Origin: Actinospineispora spinosispora DSM 44797
Lineage (GTDB): Bacteria; Actinomycetota; Actinomycetes; Mycobacteriales; Pseudonocardiaceae
DNA: 38,689 nt
Direction: 5' to 3'
Assembly: GCF_000429025.1 (NCBI RefSeq)
Contig: NZ_AUBB01000051.1
Coordinates: 1-38,689, forward strand
In this document: in pieces, positions 31,270 to 38,689 of the stretch
Layout of the letters: each line of letters starts with the position of its first letter
Position numbering within the stretch: the first letter of the stretch is position 1
Notes under the pieces: model-generated
Databases searched by the model: none
The model's input: only the letters and a program-made list of their open reading frames with translations
What the model was told of the DNA's origin: nothing
Made by a program: the position numbers and the translations under genes

Positions 31270-32175
31270 ATGACCGAGCCCCACAACCCGACACCGGACT
31301 TCCTGGACACATCCCCGAGCGTCCGCGCGGCTGCACGCGGACGGCGCGTGGCCCAGTTCGTCGCTACCGCGAGCGTATGCGGCTCGGTCGGTACCTACCT
31401 GGCGTTCTTCGCCATCTCCGTCAGCAACAAGGTCACGACAGACTCGGACATTCTCAGCCCGTGGCTGTTGGCGTGGCTGTGGCCCGCGTTGCAGGCGATC
31501 CTGCTGTTCGCGTTCGTCGGCCGCCACCGGCGGTTCACCGGGGTGTGCGCGGCGTTGTTGCTGCCGGCGATGCTGGTCAGCACGTGGATGTTCATCCCCC
31601 AGAGCATTTTCCTCGCCTCGATGGTGTGGTCGATGTTCGGACTGAACATCCTGACCGTGTTGCCCGAGCTGGCCGCGCTGGCCTACCTGATCGGTGACCG
31701 CACCTACTGGACCACCGCGATCGCGCCGGTCGGGGCCCTGACCCGTCGTCGATGCGTTGCTGGGTTGGTTGTGCCGGCGGCGGTGGCGCAGCTGGCCGTG
31801 ACGGTGCTGATCCCGATGGTCATGTCGTTTCCGAACAACGCGCTCTATCTCCCGGTGGCCTCGGTGATGGGCGCGGTCGTCGCGCTCGGCCTGTATGAGC
31901 TGGTGGTCGACAAGGGCCTGTCCCGCGCGATGCGGGGTGTCGGCTACGCGGTGGTGCTGCTGTGCTGGTTGCCGTTCTGCGGCTACACCTGCTTCACGAC
32001 CGCGTCCGAGCTGCTGCAGGACGGCCACGGCCTGGACCCCACGCGCTCGCCGTTGCGGATGACCATCGACGCCTGCTGGCCACTGGCCATCCCCATCCTC
32101 AGCGCCCTGGTCAGCGCCCTGATCAGCGCCGCGCGCAAGCGCCGCAAGCCCGGCGTCCACGCCGAGACGGTGTGA
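31270..32175 (+). CDS. polytopic membrane protein, first of three paralogues
   Basis: The 301-residue protein from the ATG at 31270 has about seven or eight hydrophobic segments. Its core pattern VGRHRRFTGVCAALLLPAML recurs in the next two genes as AGRHRRTTGVAAATLMVPPV and QRRRRASGVAAAALLVPSVV. The spacing of the surrounding membrane segments and of a later VALGLYELVVDKG part is also similar. No transporter or enzyme motif is visible. It lies 46 bases after the surface protein gene. The three may form a hetero-oligomeric membrane complex; function unknown. Confidence 0.7.
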   Translation: MTEPHNPTPDFLDTSPSVRAAARGRRVAQFVATASVCGSVGTYLAFFAISVSNKVTTDSDILSPWLLAWLWPALQAILLFAFVGRHRRFTGVCAALLLPAMLVSTWMFIPQSIFLASMVWSMFGLNILTVLPELAALAYLIGDRTYWTTAIAPVGALTRRRCVAGLVVPAAVAQLAVTVLIPMVMSFPNNALYLPVASVMGAVVALGLYELVVDKGLSRAMRGVGYAVVLLCWLPFCGYTCFTTASELLQDGHGLDPTRSPLRMTIDACWPLAIPILSALVSALISAARKRRKPGVHAETV

Positions 32176-32222
32176 CCCCCGTGAACCACCACTCGCCACG
32201 CCATCACCTGGAGGAACTTGCT

Positions 32223-33102
32223 ATGTCGTTGACCGACGCCCCGCCCTCGGTGATCTCGCGGCTGCCGGGCATCGCGGCGTTCGCTGCCCCGGTCGGGCTG
32301 TGCGCCCTGACCGGTACCACCGCTCTGTATCTGGCGGGGTATCTGGCGAACACGCCTTCGCTGGATGAGCTTTCCTACCGGTTGTTCTCGAGCTGGTCGT
32401 TGTGGACCCAGCTCGCGACCGCGCTGTTCGCGGTGGTGGCGCTGGCCGGGCGGCACCGCCGAACCACCGGCGTCGCGGCCGCCACGTTGATGGTGCCCCC
32501 GGTGGTGCGGGACCTGCTGTTCTTCATCCAGGACGGCACTTCGGTGCCCTTGTTCTACTGGGCACTGTCGCTGACCAAGATGATCCTTGGGCTGTTCGTC
32601 GCGGTGATGCTGGCGTGTCTGGTGCGTCATCGCGGCTACTGGCAGACCGACCACAGCTCGCGCACGAGGGTTGTGGGTGAGGGCGTGTTGTGGCCGTGGC
32701 TGCTGTACGTCGCCCTCCCCGCGGGAGCGCTGGAAGTCGCCGCGGCCTACGGGGCGCTGGCGTTCCTGGCGACGCCGGTGCTCAACCCCTACAGCGCGCT
32801 GGTGCTATGGGTCGGGCCCCTCGCCGCCGGCGCCCTGTTCCTCCTGGCAGTCGGCCCAGGCGCCCCACGCTACGGGTGGCGCATCGGGTTTCGCCCTGGT
32901 CCTGCTCGCGCAGCTGCCACACACCCTGGTCGCCACGGCCGGCCCAGCGATCGAGACCTACTACTTCAACGGCGGCACTGGTCTTCCCCCGGCCGTCGCG
33001 GTCGCGTTGACCTGCGGCCCGGTCGCACTGCTCGCGGGCGCCCTACTGGTCGCGGGCCTGCACGCCGCCCGCACTGTCCAGGTCGGGCAGGTGCGGGTGT
33101 GA
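32223..33102 (+). CDS. polytopic membrane protein, second paralogue, frameshifted near 32892
   Basis: GGAGG lies 8 bases before the ATG. The frame reads as a membrane protein to IGF at 32891, then turns into an Arg/Pro/Gly-rich shadow. One base further on, the +1 frame continues as ALVLLAQLPHTLVATAGPAI to a TGA at 33100-33102. This joined product (about 293 residues) aligns along its whole length with the next gene, whose matching part reads LGAGLVLLSRLPAIGLVAAV. So one base is extra at about 32892 (TTT-C-GCC). Sequencing error, a recent mutation or programmed +1 shifting are all possible. Unshifted translation would run straight into the next gene. Confidence 0.75.
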
Positions 33103-34004
33103 TGACGAACGATCATAGCGAAGACCTGAACACCGCAGTGGAGCACGAGGCGTTGTCGAGCAGTCTTGGCGCTCGCGCCGGGGGTGCGCGGCCGGGGTGG
33201 ATGCGGTTCGCCGCGCTGGTCGGGCTGTGCGCGCTAGTCGGGGTCTCCCTCGCCCAGTTCGTGCTGTTCGTGGTGGGCAGCGCGGTGCGCGGGGTGTTCC
33301 TGGCCGCGATCGGGCCGGGCTGGCCGTTGTGGCTGCCCACGGTGGTGCAGCTGTTCACGCTGGTGGCGTTGGTTCAGCGGCGCCGGCGCGCCAGCGGGGT
33401 CGCGGCCGCGGCGCTGCTGGTCCCATCGGTCGTGACCGGGGTGTTCTTCTCCACCCAGGAAGCGCCGGTGCCGTCGTACTACTGGCTGAATGTCTTGGCC
33501 GGTCTCATCCCGGCCGTGTTCATCGCCGCGCTGCTGGTCTCGCTCGTGCGCGACCCTGGCCAGTGGCAGCCGGCGCACCACGCATCTGGTCGGCGGTGGT
33601 GGGCGTATCTGTTGTGGGTGGCGGTCCCGGCGGGCGCGCTGCAGGTCGGTGTCTGCATCGGCACGCTCGGGCTGATCCCCGGGTCACTCGACCCCTACTC
33701 GGCGGTGCTGTTGTGGATCTCCCCGGCAGCGGCGGTTGGCCTGTTTCTGGCTACGGCCGGACGCGGCACCCCGGGATCGACCGCGAGGCTCGGCGCGGGG
33801 TTGGTGTTGTTGTCGCGGCTGCCGGCCATCGGGCTCGTGGCCGCAGTCGCCGCGTCCGACCCGCTCTCCTACGGCGGCGCCAGCCCCAGCCCTCTGCTCA
33901 CGGTCACCGCGACCTGCGGGCCACTCGCCCTGGTCGTGACGTTCCTACTGGTCACCGGCACGCGAGCGGCGCGCGCCGACGTCACGAAGGTGTGTGCGCA
34001 ATGA
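33102..34004 (+). CDS. polytopic membrane protein, third paralogue
   Basis: The 300-residue protein begins at the ATG at 33102, overlapping the shifted stop of the previous paralogue (TGATG). It has about eight hydrophobic segments, the shared RRRRASGVAAAALLVPSVV motif, WWAYLLWVAVPAGALQVGVC, and a C-terminal TCGPLALVVTFLLVTGTRAA that mirrors TCGPVALLAGALLVAGLHAA of the second copy. It is the closest relative of the second copy and more distant from the first. Its end overlaps the next gene (ATGA). Function unknown. Confidence 0.72.
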   Translation: MTNDHSEDLNTAVEHEALSSSLGARAGGARPGWMRFAALVGLCALVGVSLAQFVLFVVGSAVRGVFLAAIGPGWPLWLPTVVQLFTLVALVQRRRRASGVAAAALLVPSVVTGVFFSTQEAPVPSYYWLNVLAGLIPAVFIAALLVSLVRDPGQWQPAHHASGRRWWAYLLWVAVPAGALQVGVCIGTLGLIPGSLDPYSAVLLWISPAAAVGLFLATAGRGTPGSTARLGAGLVLLSRLPAIGLVAAVAASDPLSYGGASPSPLLTVTATCGPLALVVTFLLVTGTRAARADVTKVCAQ

Positions 34005-34705
34005 GCCTTGTTCGAGCAGCGGCAACCTCGGCTCGGTCGCGCCGACTGTTGAGCACTTGCGGGTGCCACGCCGCCGCGACGGTGTTCGTTCTGGTGGCGG
34101 TACTGGCCCGCGGCTCCGGCGACGCGCGGGCCGCCGACATCTCGGCCACCCGAGCCCCGGCCGCCGGGGCCCCGGCGCTTCAGGACACGATCGGGAAATG
34201 CGTGGTGGAGGACGATCCGCCGACCTCCACCCCGCAGGGTGCGCCGCTGTCGCGGTTGGACTCGAAACCCACCCCGCTCAACGCCGGCATCGGCCACCAG
34301 GGCGACACGCTGACGGTCGACCAGGTGATCACCGACTTCCCGATCCCGCCACGAGTAGCCAGTCCGCACCAGGCGATCGTGTTGGCCTCAGTCACCGCGC
34401 GTACCGAGGCCGGCGGGCCGCGCCCGAACCGCTCCCTGTCGATGATCGCTATCCGACCCGCCGGCGGCGCGGTGCTGGTCGATCACAACTGCCCACTCCA
34501 CAACCCGGAAGTAACCGCGGCGATGCGCGCCACGGGACATCAGCCGCTCCCGGAGAAGGTCGCCGAGGGGCACGAGGTGAGCGGATGGCTCGCGTTCTCG
34601 GTCAACCGGGACTCCTCGGCCTTGATCCTGCGAGCCCAGATCGGAGACGACAGCGGATACGGCGACAGCGAGGCACCGGTGCTGCTGCGGAAACCCACGC
34701 CGTGA
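34001..34705 (+). CDS. exported protein, paralogue of the following lipoprotein
   Basis: The 234-residue product has a basic N-terminus, a hydrophobic segment at about residues 23-40 and a possible signal-peptidase site after GDARA. Its body matches the next gene closely: VITDFPIPPRVASPHQAIVL, RSLSMIAIRPAGGAVLVDHN, GWLAFSVNRDSSALILR. The lipobox of that paralogue is not conserved here (LARGSG where the other has LAGCSP), so this copy is probably secreted or anchored by its N-terminus. A beta-sandwich fold like that of DUF4352-type extracellular proteins is plausible but not certain. Confidence 0.7.
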   Translation: MSLVRAAATSARSRRLLSTCGCHAAATVFVLVAVLARGSGDARAADISATRAPAAGAPALQDTIGKCVVEDDPPTSTPQGAPLSRLDSKPTPLNAGIGHQGDTLTVDQVITDFPIPPRVASPHQAIVLASVTARTEAGGPRPNRSLSMIAIRPAGGAVLVDHNCPLHNPEVTAAMRATGHQPLPEKVAEGHEVSGWLAFSVNRDSSALILRAQIGDDSGYGDSEAPVLLRKPTP

Positions 34706-34764
34706 CCCGGCCCGCCACCACTACAGCGGCAAGCGCTGACGACCTTCATGAAGGTGCAGGAGAC

Positions 34765-35457
34765 ATGACGCTCACTCGACCAACCGAACCGACCGTTCAC
34801 GCAGGGTCGCGCCAGCCGCTGATCACCGGTGGTGTTCAGGCCGTGACGGTGTTCGTGCTGGCCGCGGTGCTGGCGGGCTGTTCGCCCGCCCCGCCAGCAG
34901 CCGGCCCGCCTGCCCCGACACCTCAGAACTCGGTGGGCCCGTGTGCGGTCATGGACGGCCCGGTGCCCTTCGCGGTCTCGGCTCCGGAGCAGGCTCCTCT
35001 GTCGAGGCTGGAGTCCACACCAGCACCGCTCGGGTCGGGCGTCGGGTCCGAGGGTGAATGGGTGACGGCCGATGAGGTGATCACCGACTTCCCGATCCCG
35101 CCGCGAGCGGTGATCCCGAGTGAGACGATCGTGCTGGTGTCGATCACGGTGCGCCCGAAGGCCCACGGGCCCCGCGCGCAGCGCTCCCTGTCGATGGTCG
35201 CGTTCCGGCCCGCCGGGGGCTCGTGGTTGATCGACCGCAACTGCCCGCTCACCGACACCGACATCACCGCCGCCATGCGCGCGGCCGGCCACCCACCGCT
35301 ACCCGAACAGGTCGCGGATGGCCAAGAGGTCAAGGGGTGGGTCGCGTTCTCGGTCAACCGGTACTCCTCAGCCCTGGCCCTGCGCATCCGCATCTTTGAC
35401 GCCACCGGAATCAGCACCAGCGACGTGCCGGTCCTGCTGCGGACCCCATCGACATGA
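34765..35457 (+). CDS. lipoprotein, paralogue of the preceding exported protein
   Basis: From the ATG at 34765, or from the GTG at 34702 that overlaps the previous stop, the product has a signal segment (VQAVTVFVLAAVLAGC) with a clear LAGC lipobox. The mature domain has VITDFPIPPRAVIPSETIVL, RSLSMVAFRPAGGSWLIDRN, CPLTDTDITAAMRAAGHPPL and GWVAFSVNRYSSALALRIRI. It should be lipid-anchored on the outer face of the membrane. The strong similarity to its neighbour indicates tandem duplication followed by divergence of localisation. It ends in an ATGA overlap with the beta-helix gene. Confidence 0.75.
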   Translation: MTLTRPTEPTVHAGSRQPLITGGVQAVTVFVLAAVLAGCSPAPPAAGPPAPTPQNSVGPCAVMDGPVPFAVSAPEQAPLSRLESTPAPLGSGVGSEGEWVTADEVITDFPIPPRAVIPSETIVLVSITVRPKAHGPRAQRSLSMVAFRPAGGSWLIDRNCPLTDTDITAAMRAAGHPPLPEQVADGQEVKGWVAFSVNRYSSALALRIRIFDATGISTSDVPVLLRTPST

Positions 35458-36485
35458 TCAGCCTCGCCGCCGCGGCCGCTCCGGTGCTGGCGGCCATCAT
35501 CGTGGTCGTGCCCGGCCCAGCCCCCGAGCCAGGCACGACCACCACTCCAGGCACTCAGGCGCAGTCCTCCGCGACACCAGCGACCACCGGCACTCCGACA
35601 AACGCCACCACACCAAGCAGCGCGGTGACGGGCGGGACCACGGTGGCCCGGACCGCGGTGGCCGCACCGTCGTTGAGCAGCTGCACCAAGCAGGTCGCCA
35701 CCCCCGATGCCCTGAGCCAGGCGTTGAGTAGCGCGGCGGGCGGAGACCGTATCTGTGTCACGGCCGATCTGGCCTCGACCCGGTTGACCGTCACCAAGGG
35801 CGGGCCCAGCCCGGCCCAGCCGGTGACGGTGGTCGGGAACGGCAAGACCGTGGTCAAGGGCATCACGGTGAAGGCCAGCAACGTGACCGTGGACGGATTC
35901 CAGGTGGTCGGTGCCTCGGCGCCGGGTATCGAGATCAGCGGGAAATACATCACCGTGCAGAACAACACGGTCAAACACCCCACCGGCGGTGACTTCGACG
36001 GTCTGCGGTTCTTCGGGGACAACCTGAAAATCCTGCACAACACCATCACCGACATCAACCCCGGCGGCGGTGGCGCGCACGCGGACTGCATGCAGACCTT
36101 CACCAGCGGCGGCGGCCCACCGACTTCGCATCTGCTGGTCGATGGCAACCGCTGCGACAACATCGACAACCAATGCATCATGGCCGAAGGCCCCGGCGAC
36201 GTCGGTGATGGTGGTGGCGGCCCGGGCAAGTCCGAGGACTGGACCATCACCAACAACTACTGCCGCTTCAGCGCCGGTCAGGCGTTGATGTTCGAGGCCA
36301 TCCAGAACGCGAAGATCCGCGACAACGAGTTCGTCGGCAAAGCCGACAAGGCCATCGGGTTGGACATCAACTCCACCGGCGCCAAGGTCGGCGGCAACAA
36401 ACTCGTCGGGGTCAAAGCCGACGTCGGCATGTCGGAGAACTCCAAACAGGGCTACCAAGGTCCCGATCCGCAGGGGGGCCCATGA
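35454..36485 (+). CDS. exported right-handed beta-helix protein
   Basis: The 343-residue protein starts with a hydrophobic stretch ending IIVVVPGPAPEPG, then a Thr/Pro/Ser-rich linker. From about residue 80 beta-helix coils follow: CTKQVATPDALSQALSSAAG, VTVVGNGKTVVKGITVKASN, VTVDGFQVVGASAPGIEISG, YITVQNNTVKHPTGGDFDGL, HADCMQTFTSGG, WTITNNYCRFSAGQALMFEA. The HADCMQ turn is seen in pectate-lyase-like polysaccharide-active or surface proteins. It may bind or cut a wall or capsule polymer; no catalytic assignment is safe. Confidence 0.8.
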   Translation: MISLAAAAAPVLAAIIVVVPGPAPEPGTTTTPGTQAQSSATPATTGTPTNATTPSSAVTGGTTVARTAVAAPSLSSCTKQVATPDALSQALSSAAGGDRICVTADLASTRLTVTKGGPSPAQPVTVVGNGKTVVKGITVKASNVTVDGFQVVGASAPGIEISGKYITVQNNTVKHPTGGDFDGLRFFGDNLKILHNTITDINPGGGGAHADCMQTFTSGGGPPTSHLLVDGNRCDNIDNQCIMAEGPGDVGDGGGGPGKSEDWTITNNYCRFSAGQALMFEAIQNAKIRDNEFVGKADKAIGLDINSTGAKVGGNKLVGVKADVGMSENSKQGYQGPDPQGGP

Positions 36486-36607
36486 TCGTGCTCGAGCATT
36501 TCGTGGTGGCCATCAGCGAGTTCCTCGGCTGGCTGCTCGCCACCCACCCGACCACCCGCCGCCAACGCCCCGCCGATCCGGGCTCAGCACCTGGGGGTGA
36601 GCGGTGA
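36482..36607 (+). CDS. 41-residue operon-internal ORF
   Basis: It starts with an ATGA overlap on the beta-helix stop and ends with a GTGA overlap on the hydrolase start, so it is fitted exactly into the coupled operon. The product has an amphipathic or hydrophobic first half (MIVLEHFVVAISEFLGWLLA) and a basic, Pro-rich end. It could be a small membrane peptide. The precise overlaps at both ends are the main evidence that it is translated. Confidence 0.65.
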   Translation: MIVLEHFVVAISEFLGWLLATHPTTRRQRPADPGSAPGGER

Positions 36608-37704
36608 AGACCCCGCGGGCTCGTCCGCTGCTCGTCGGCTCGGCGCTGGCGCTGACCGCGCTGCTGGCCTGCGCCCACACCGACCCAGCCACACCACGTC
36701 CAGGAAGCACAGCCACGCTGCGGCTCGTCGACGGTAGTCACGCGCCGATGCCGGCAGCGTGTGGTTCCACCGGCAGCAAGTGCAGCGAAGAGGTCGCCGG
36801 CAGCGGGGGCTGGCAGCTGCAGCTCTATCGCAACTTCCCCATGACCGGCTCCACCACCCCGACCCAGGCAGTGGTGGTCATCCACGGAACGGGGCGCAAC
36901 GCCGCCGGCTACTTCGCCTCGATGATGAGCGCCGCGAGCAAGGCCGGTGTTGCGGATCGGACGCTGGTGGTGGCGCCGTGGTTCAAGACCAGCGAGGACA
37001 AACCCGCCGGCAAGGAAGGGGTGTGGGTCAACGACGCGTGGAAAGCCGGCACCCCCGGCGCCCCGTCCAGCCTGTCGAGCTTCGCCGTGATGGACCAGGT
37101 GATGGCCACCCTGGCCGACAAGAAGCGATTCCCGAATCTGAAGCGGATCACCCTGGCCGGGCATTCCGCCGGCGGGCAGTTCACCCAGCGCTACGCCGCC
37201 TTCGGCAAAGCCCCAAACGCCCTAGCCGGTGTGGCGATCAACTATGTGGTCGCCAACCCGTCGTCGTTCGTCTACTTCGACGCCACCCGCCCCCAAGGCA
37301 AGCAGTTCACCGTCCCGTCGGGTGGCTCGTGTGCGGACTACAACCAGTACAAGTACGGCATGGCCGGCCGAACCGGCTATCCCGCCACTGTCACCCCCGC
37401 CCAGGCGGCGGCGAACTACACCTCTCGGCAGGTCACCATCCTGGGCGGCAGTGATGACACGGTCGATAACGGGGATCTGGACACCGACTGCGGTGCGAAC
37501 CTGCAAGGCCCGAACCGGGCGGTGCGCAGCGAGAACTACCTCGCCTACATCCGCAAGATCGCACCGAACGCTCCGCACAGCCGCGTGGCGATTCCCGGGG
37601 TCGCGCATGAGAGCGACGCCATGTTCGCCTCTCCCCTGGCCTGGCCCGCGCTGTTCGGCGTCCAGGGCGCGCGGGGTGCTCAACAGGTGGACCAGTCGCG
37701 GTGA
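36604..37704 (+). CDS. alpha/beta-hydrolase lipoprotein
   Basis: The GTG at 36604 opens a 366-residue protein with a lipobox (ALTALLACAH, Cys at about residue 23). The mature part is an alpha/beta hydrolase: TQAVVVIHGTGRNAAGYFAS holds the oxyanion strand, LAGHSAGGQFTQRYA the nucleophile elbow with Ser at about residue 188, ILGGSDDTVDNGD the likely acid and VAHESDAMF the likely His. It resembles extracellular esterases or depolymerase-like hydrolases. As a lipoprotein it acts outside the membrane, possibly on surface polymers or lipids during mating. Substrate unknown. Confidence 0.83.
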   Translation: MKTPRARPLLVGSALALTALLACAHTDPATPRPGSTATLRLVDGSHAPMPAACGSTGSKCSEEVAGSGGWQLQLYRNFPMTGSTTPTQAVVVIHGTGRNAAGYFASMMSAASKAGVADRTLVVAPWFKTSEDKPAGKEGVWVNDAWKAGTPGAPSSLSSFAVMDQVMATLADKKRFPNLKRITLAGHSAGGQFTQRYAAFGKAPNALAGVAINYVVANPSSFVYFDATRPQGKQFTVPSGGSCADYNQYKYGMAGRTGYPATVTPAQAAANYTSRQVTILGGSDDTVDNGDLDTDCGANLQGPNRAVRSENYLAYIRKIAPNAPHSRVAIPGVAHESDAMFASPLAWPALFGVQGARGAQQVDQSR

Positions 37705-38624
37705 GCGTCCAGGAGGTCCTCGTCGCGCGTCTCGGCGCTGTCCTGTCGACGATCGTGATCATCGTGCCCGGCCCGGGGACCGGCGTCGAGCAGCCCGAGT
37801 TGCCCGCGAGCGCGCCCAGCACCGTCACGGTGCCCGCCGTCCCGCAGGCCTCACCGGTGCCATCTGCCGGACTGTCGAGAAACAGTCCCAGTGCGGTCGA
37901 TGCGTCGGTTCCGGTGAGCGCGGCGACGGTCATTCAGGGCCGGGGCGGCACGGTCCGGGTCACTGATGCGGCGTCGCTGACCTCGGCGTTGTCGGCAGCT
38001 CAGCCGGGGCAGACGATCGAGATGGCGGACGGCACCTACAGCGGCAAGTTCGTCATCAACACTGCCGGGCAGCAGGGCAACCCGATCACCCTCAAAGGCT
38101 CCCGCAAGGCCGTGCTCGATGGTGGTGACCTCGCCAGCGGCTACACGCTGCACCTCAACGGCGCGAGCTACTGGCAGCTTGTCGGGTTCTCCGTCACCGG
38201 CGGGCAGAAAGGCGTCATGGCCGATCGGACCAGCCACAGCCTGATCTCAGGGCTCGATGTCGGCAACACCGGCCAGGAAGCCGTCCACCTGCTCAACTTC
38301 TCCACGAGCAACGTCGTGCAGAACTCGGTCATCCACGACACCGGCAAGGGTGATCCGCAGTTCGGTGAGGGACTCTACTTCGGGACTGCGAAGTCGAACT
38401 GGGCGAAGAAGTCCGGCGGCAAACCGGACAAGTCGGACAACAACAAGGCCATCGCCAACACGTTTCGCAACATCACCGCCGAGAACATCGACGTCAAGGA
38501 GGTTATCTGGGGTCGGGGACGGGAGTTGGTGACGTCGGTAGCCGCCCCGTCTGGGAGGTCAGGGGTCTCCTCTGTCCGGTTGCTCGCGGCTGGTTGGGGT
38601 CCTGGTCTCGGGGTTGGCTGGTGA
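37701..38624 (+). CDS. exported beta-helix protein, C-terminus probably altered
   Basis: Starting at the GTG at 37701 (GTGA overlap), the 307-residue protein has the shared N-terminal motif STIVIIVPGPGTG, a Pro/Ser linker, then pectate-lyase-like coils: SLTSALSAAQPGQTIEMADG, GNPITLKGSRKAVLDGGDL, YWQLVGFSVTGGQKGVMAD, EAVHLLNFSTSNVVQNSVIH and GEGLYFGTAKSNW. After NITAENIDVKE (38502) the beta-helix pattern stops and a Gly/Trp/Arg-rich 40-residue tail follows, unlike the family, which normally goes on with further coils. The gene is probably truncated or fused at that point by recombination. Confidence 0.75.
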   Translation: MSVQEVLVARLGAVLSTIVIIVPGPGTGVEQPELPASAPSTVTVPAVPQASPVPSAGLSRNSPSAVDASVPVSAATVIQGRGGTVRVTDAASLTSALSAAQPGQTIEMADGTYSGKFVINTAGQQGNPITLKGSRKAVLDGGDLASGYTLHLNGASYWQLVGFSVTGGQKGVMADRTSHSLISGLDVGNTGQEAVHLLNFSTSNVVQNSVIHDTGKGDPQFGEGLYFGTAKSNWAKKSGGKPDKSDNNKAIANTFRNITAENIDVKEVIWGRGRELVTSVAAPSGRSGVSSVRLLAAGWGPGLGVGW

Positions 38625-38689
38625 GCATGGTGGGTTCGGTGGCCGCGGGGTTGTTGTCGGTGATCATCGTGATCGTCCCTGGTCCTGCT
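38621..38689 (+). CDS. 5' end of another exported protein with the VPGP motif (cut by window end)
   Basis: A GTG at 38621 overlaps the previous stop (GTGA) and opens 23 codons ending SVIIVIVPGPA. This is the same hydrophobic N-terminal motif as in the two beta-helix proteins, so it is probably another member of that exported set. Translation could begin at the ATG two codons later. The rest lies outside the window. Confidence 0.6.
   Translation, partial: MSMVGSVAAGLLSVIIVIVPGPA

Noticed and set aside
33197..34000. Upstream extension of the first exported paralogue's frame into the third membrane protein gene
   Set aside because: This part of the frame is an Arg/Gly/Ala-rich shadow of the membrane protein. 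The real start is the ATG at 34001 with an ATGA overlap.

Overview
The window is high-GC DNA from an actinomycete. Ribosome-binding sites are AAGGAG-like, GTG and TTG starts are common, ATGA/GTGA stop-start overlaps are frequent, and the gene families (MmyB-type XRE regulators, FxLD-type methyltransferase, FtsK/TraB-like Tra, NlpC/P60 proteins) are typical of Nocardia, Pseudonocardia or Amycolatopsis relatives. The genus is an inference. No rRNA, tRNA or CRISPR array was seen.

Left part (1-5.4 kb): a decayed accessory region. It holds a small gene broken by several frame changes (489-774), the 3' end of an IS256-family transposase with a probable terminal repeat, an intact MmyB-like regulator divergent from a RidA-family gene, a small DUF4345-like membrane protein, a piece of a tyrosine recombinase, two further gene remnants and the 5' part of an IS3-type orfA.

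5.4-10.9 kb: two modules around a shared regulatory region. Leftward runs a chain of small Cys-rich or hypothetical proteins, a PIMT-type methyltransferase of the FxLD RiPP class and a possible precursor peptide. Rightward is a GntR/UTRA regulator translationally coupled to a PurC-like SAICAR synthase with an unusual C-terminal extension. Three CTAG-centred operator-like repeats lie upstream of the regulator.

10.9-21.3 kb, leftward: the DNA-processing and control half of a conjugative element (plasmid or ICE). From the promoter end it has an EspR-like regulator, a TcpC-like protein, a MinD/ParA-like ATPase with a long disordered N-terminus and a lipoprotein. Behind a second promoter region come an FtsK/TraB-like DNA translocase, two shorter degenerate relatives of its motor domain, a protein of unknown function, a winged-helix replication-initiator-like protein and a small unknown. 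A palindromic operator (CGGCAAT-N2-ATTGCCG) occurs at the regulator promoter, and two variants sit before tra. The tra gene carries an internal direct-repeat array that could be a cis-acting transfer site.

21.9-38.7 kb, rightward: one long, almost completely overlap-coupled operon. It encodes a type IV secretion-like mating channel: a two-TM protein, a PrgI/TcpE-like protein, a VirB4-like ATPase, a VirB6/TrbL-like membrane protein, a TcpC/VirB8-like protein and a lysozyme-like plus NlpC/P60 wall hydrolase. These are followed by an unusual envelope module: a Ser/Asp-rich protein with a C-terminal secreted domain, three related polytopic membrane proteins (one frameshifted), two paralogous exported proteins, right-handed beta-helix proteins, a 41-residue ORF and an alpha/beta-hydrolase lipoprotein. 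The operon leaves the window inside a further gene with the same export motif. The channel genes probably build the DNA or protein conduit; the trailing exported proteins may act on the cell surface during mating, which is inference.
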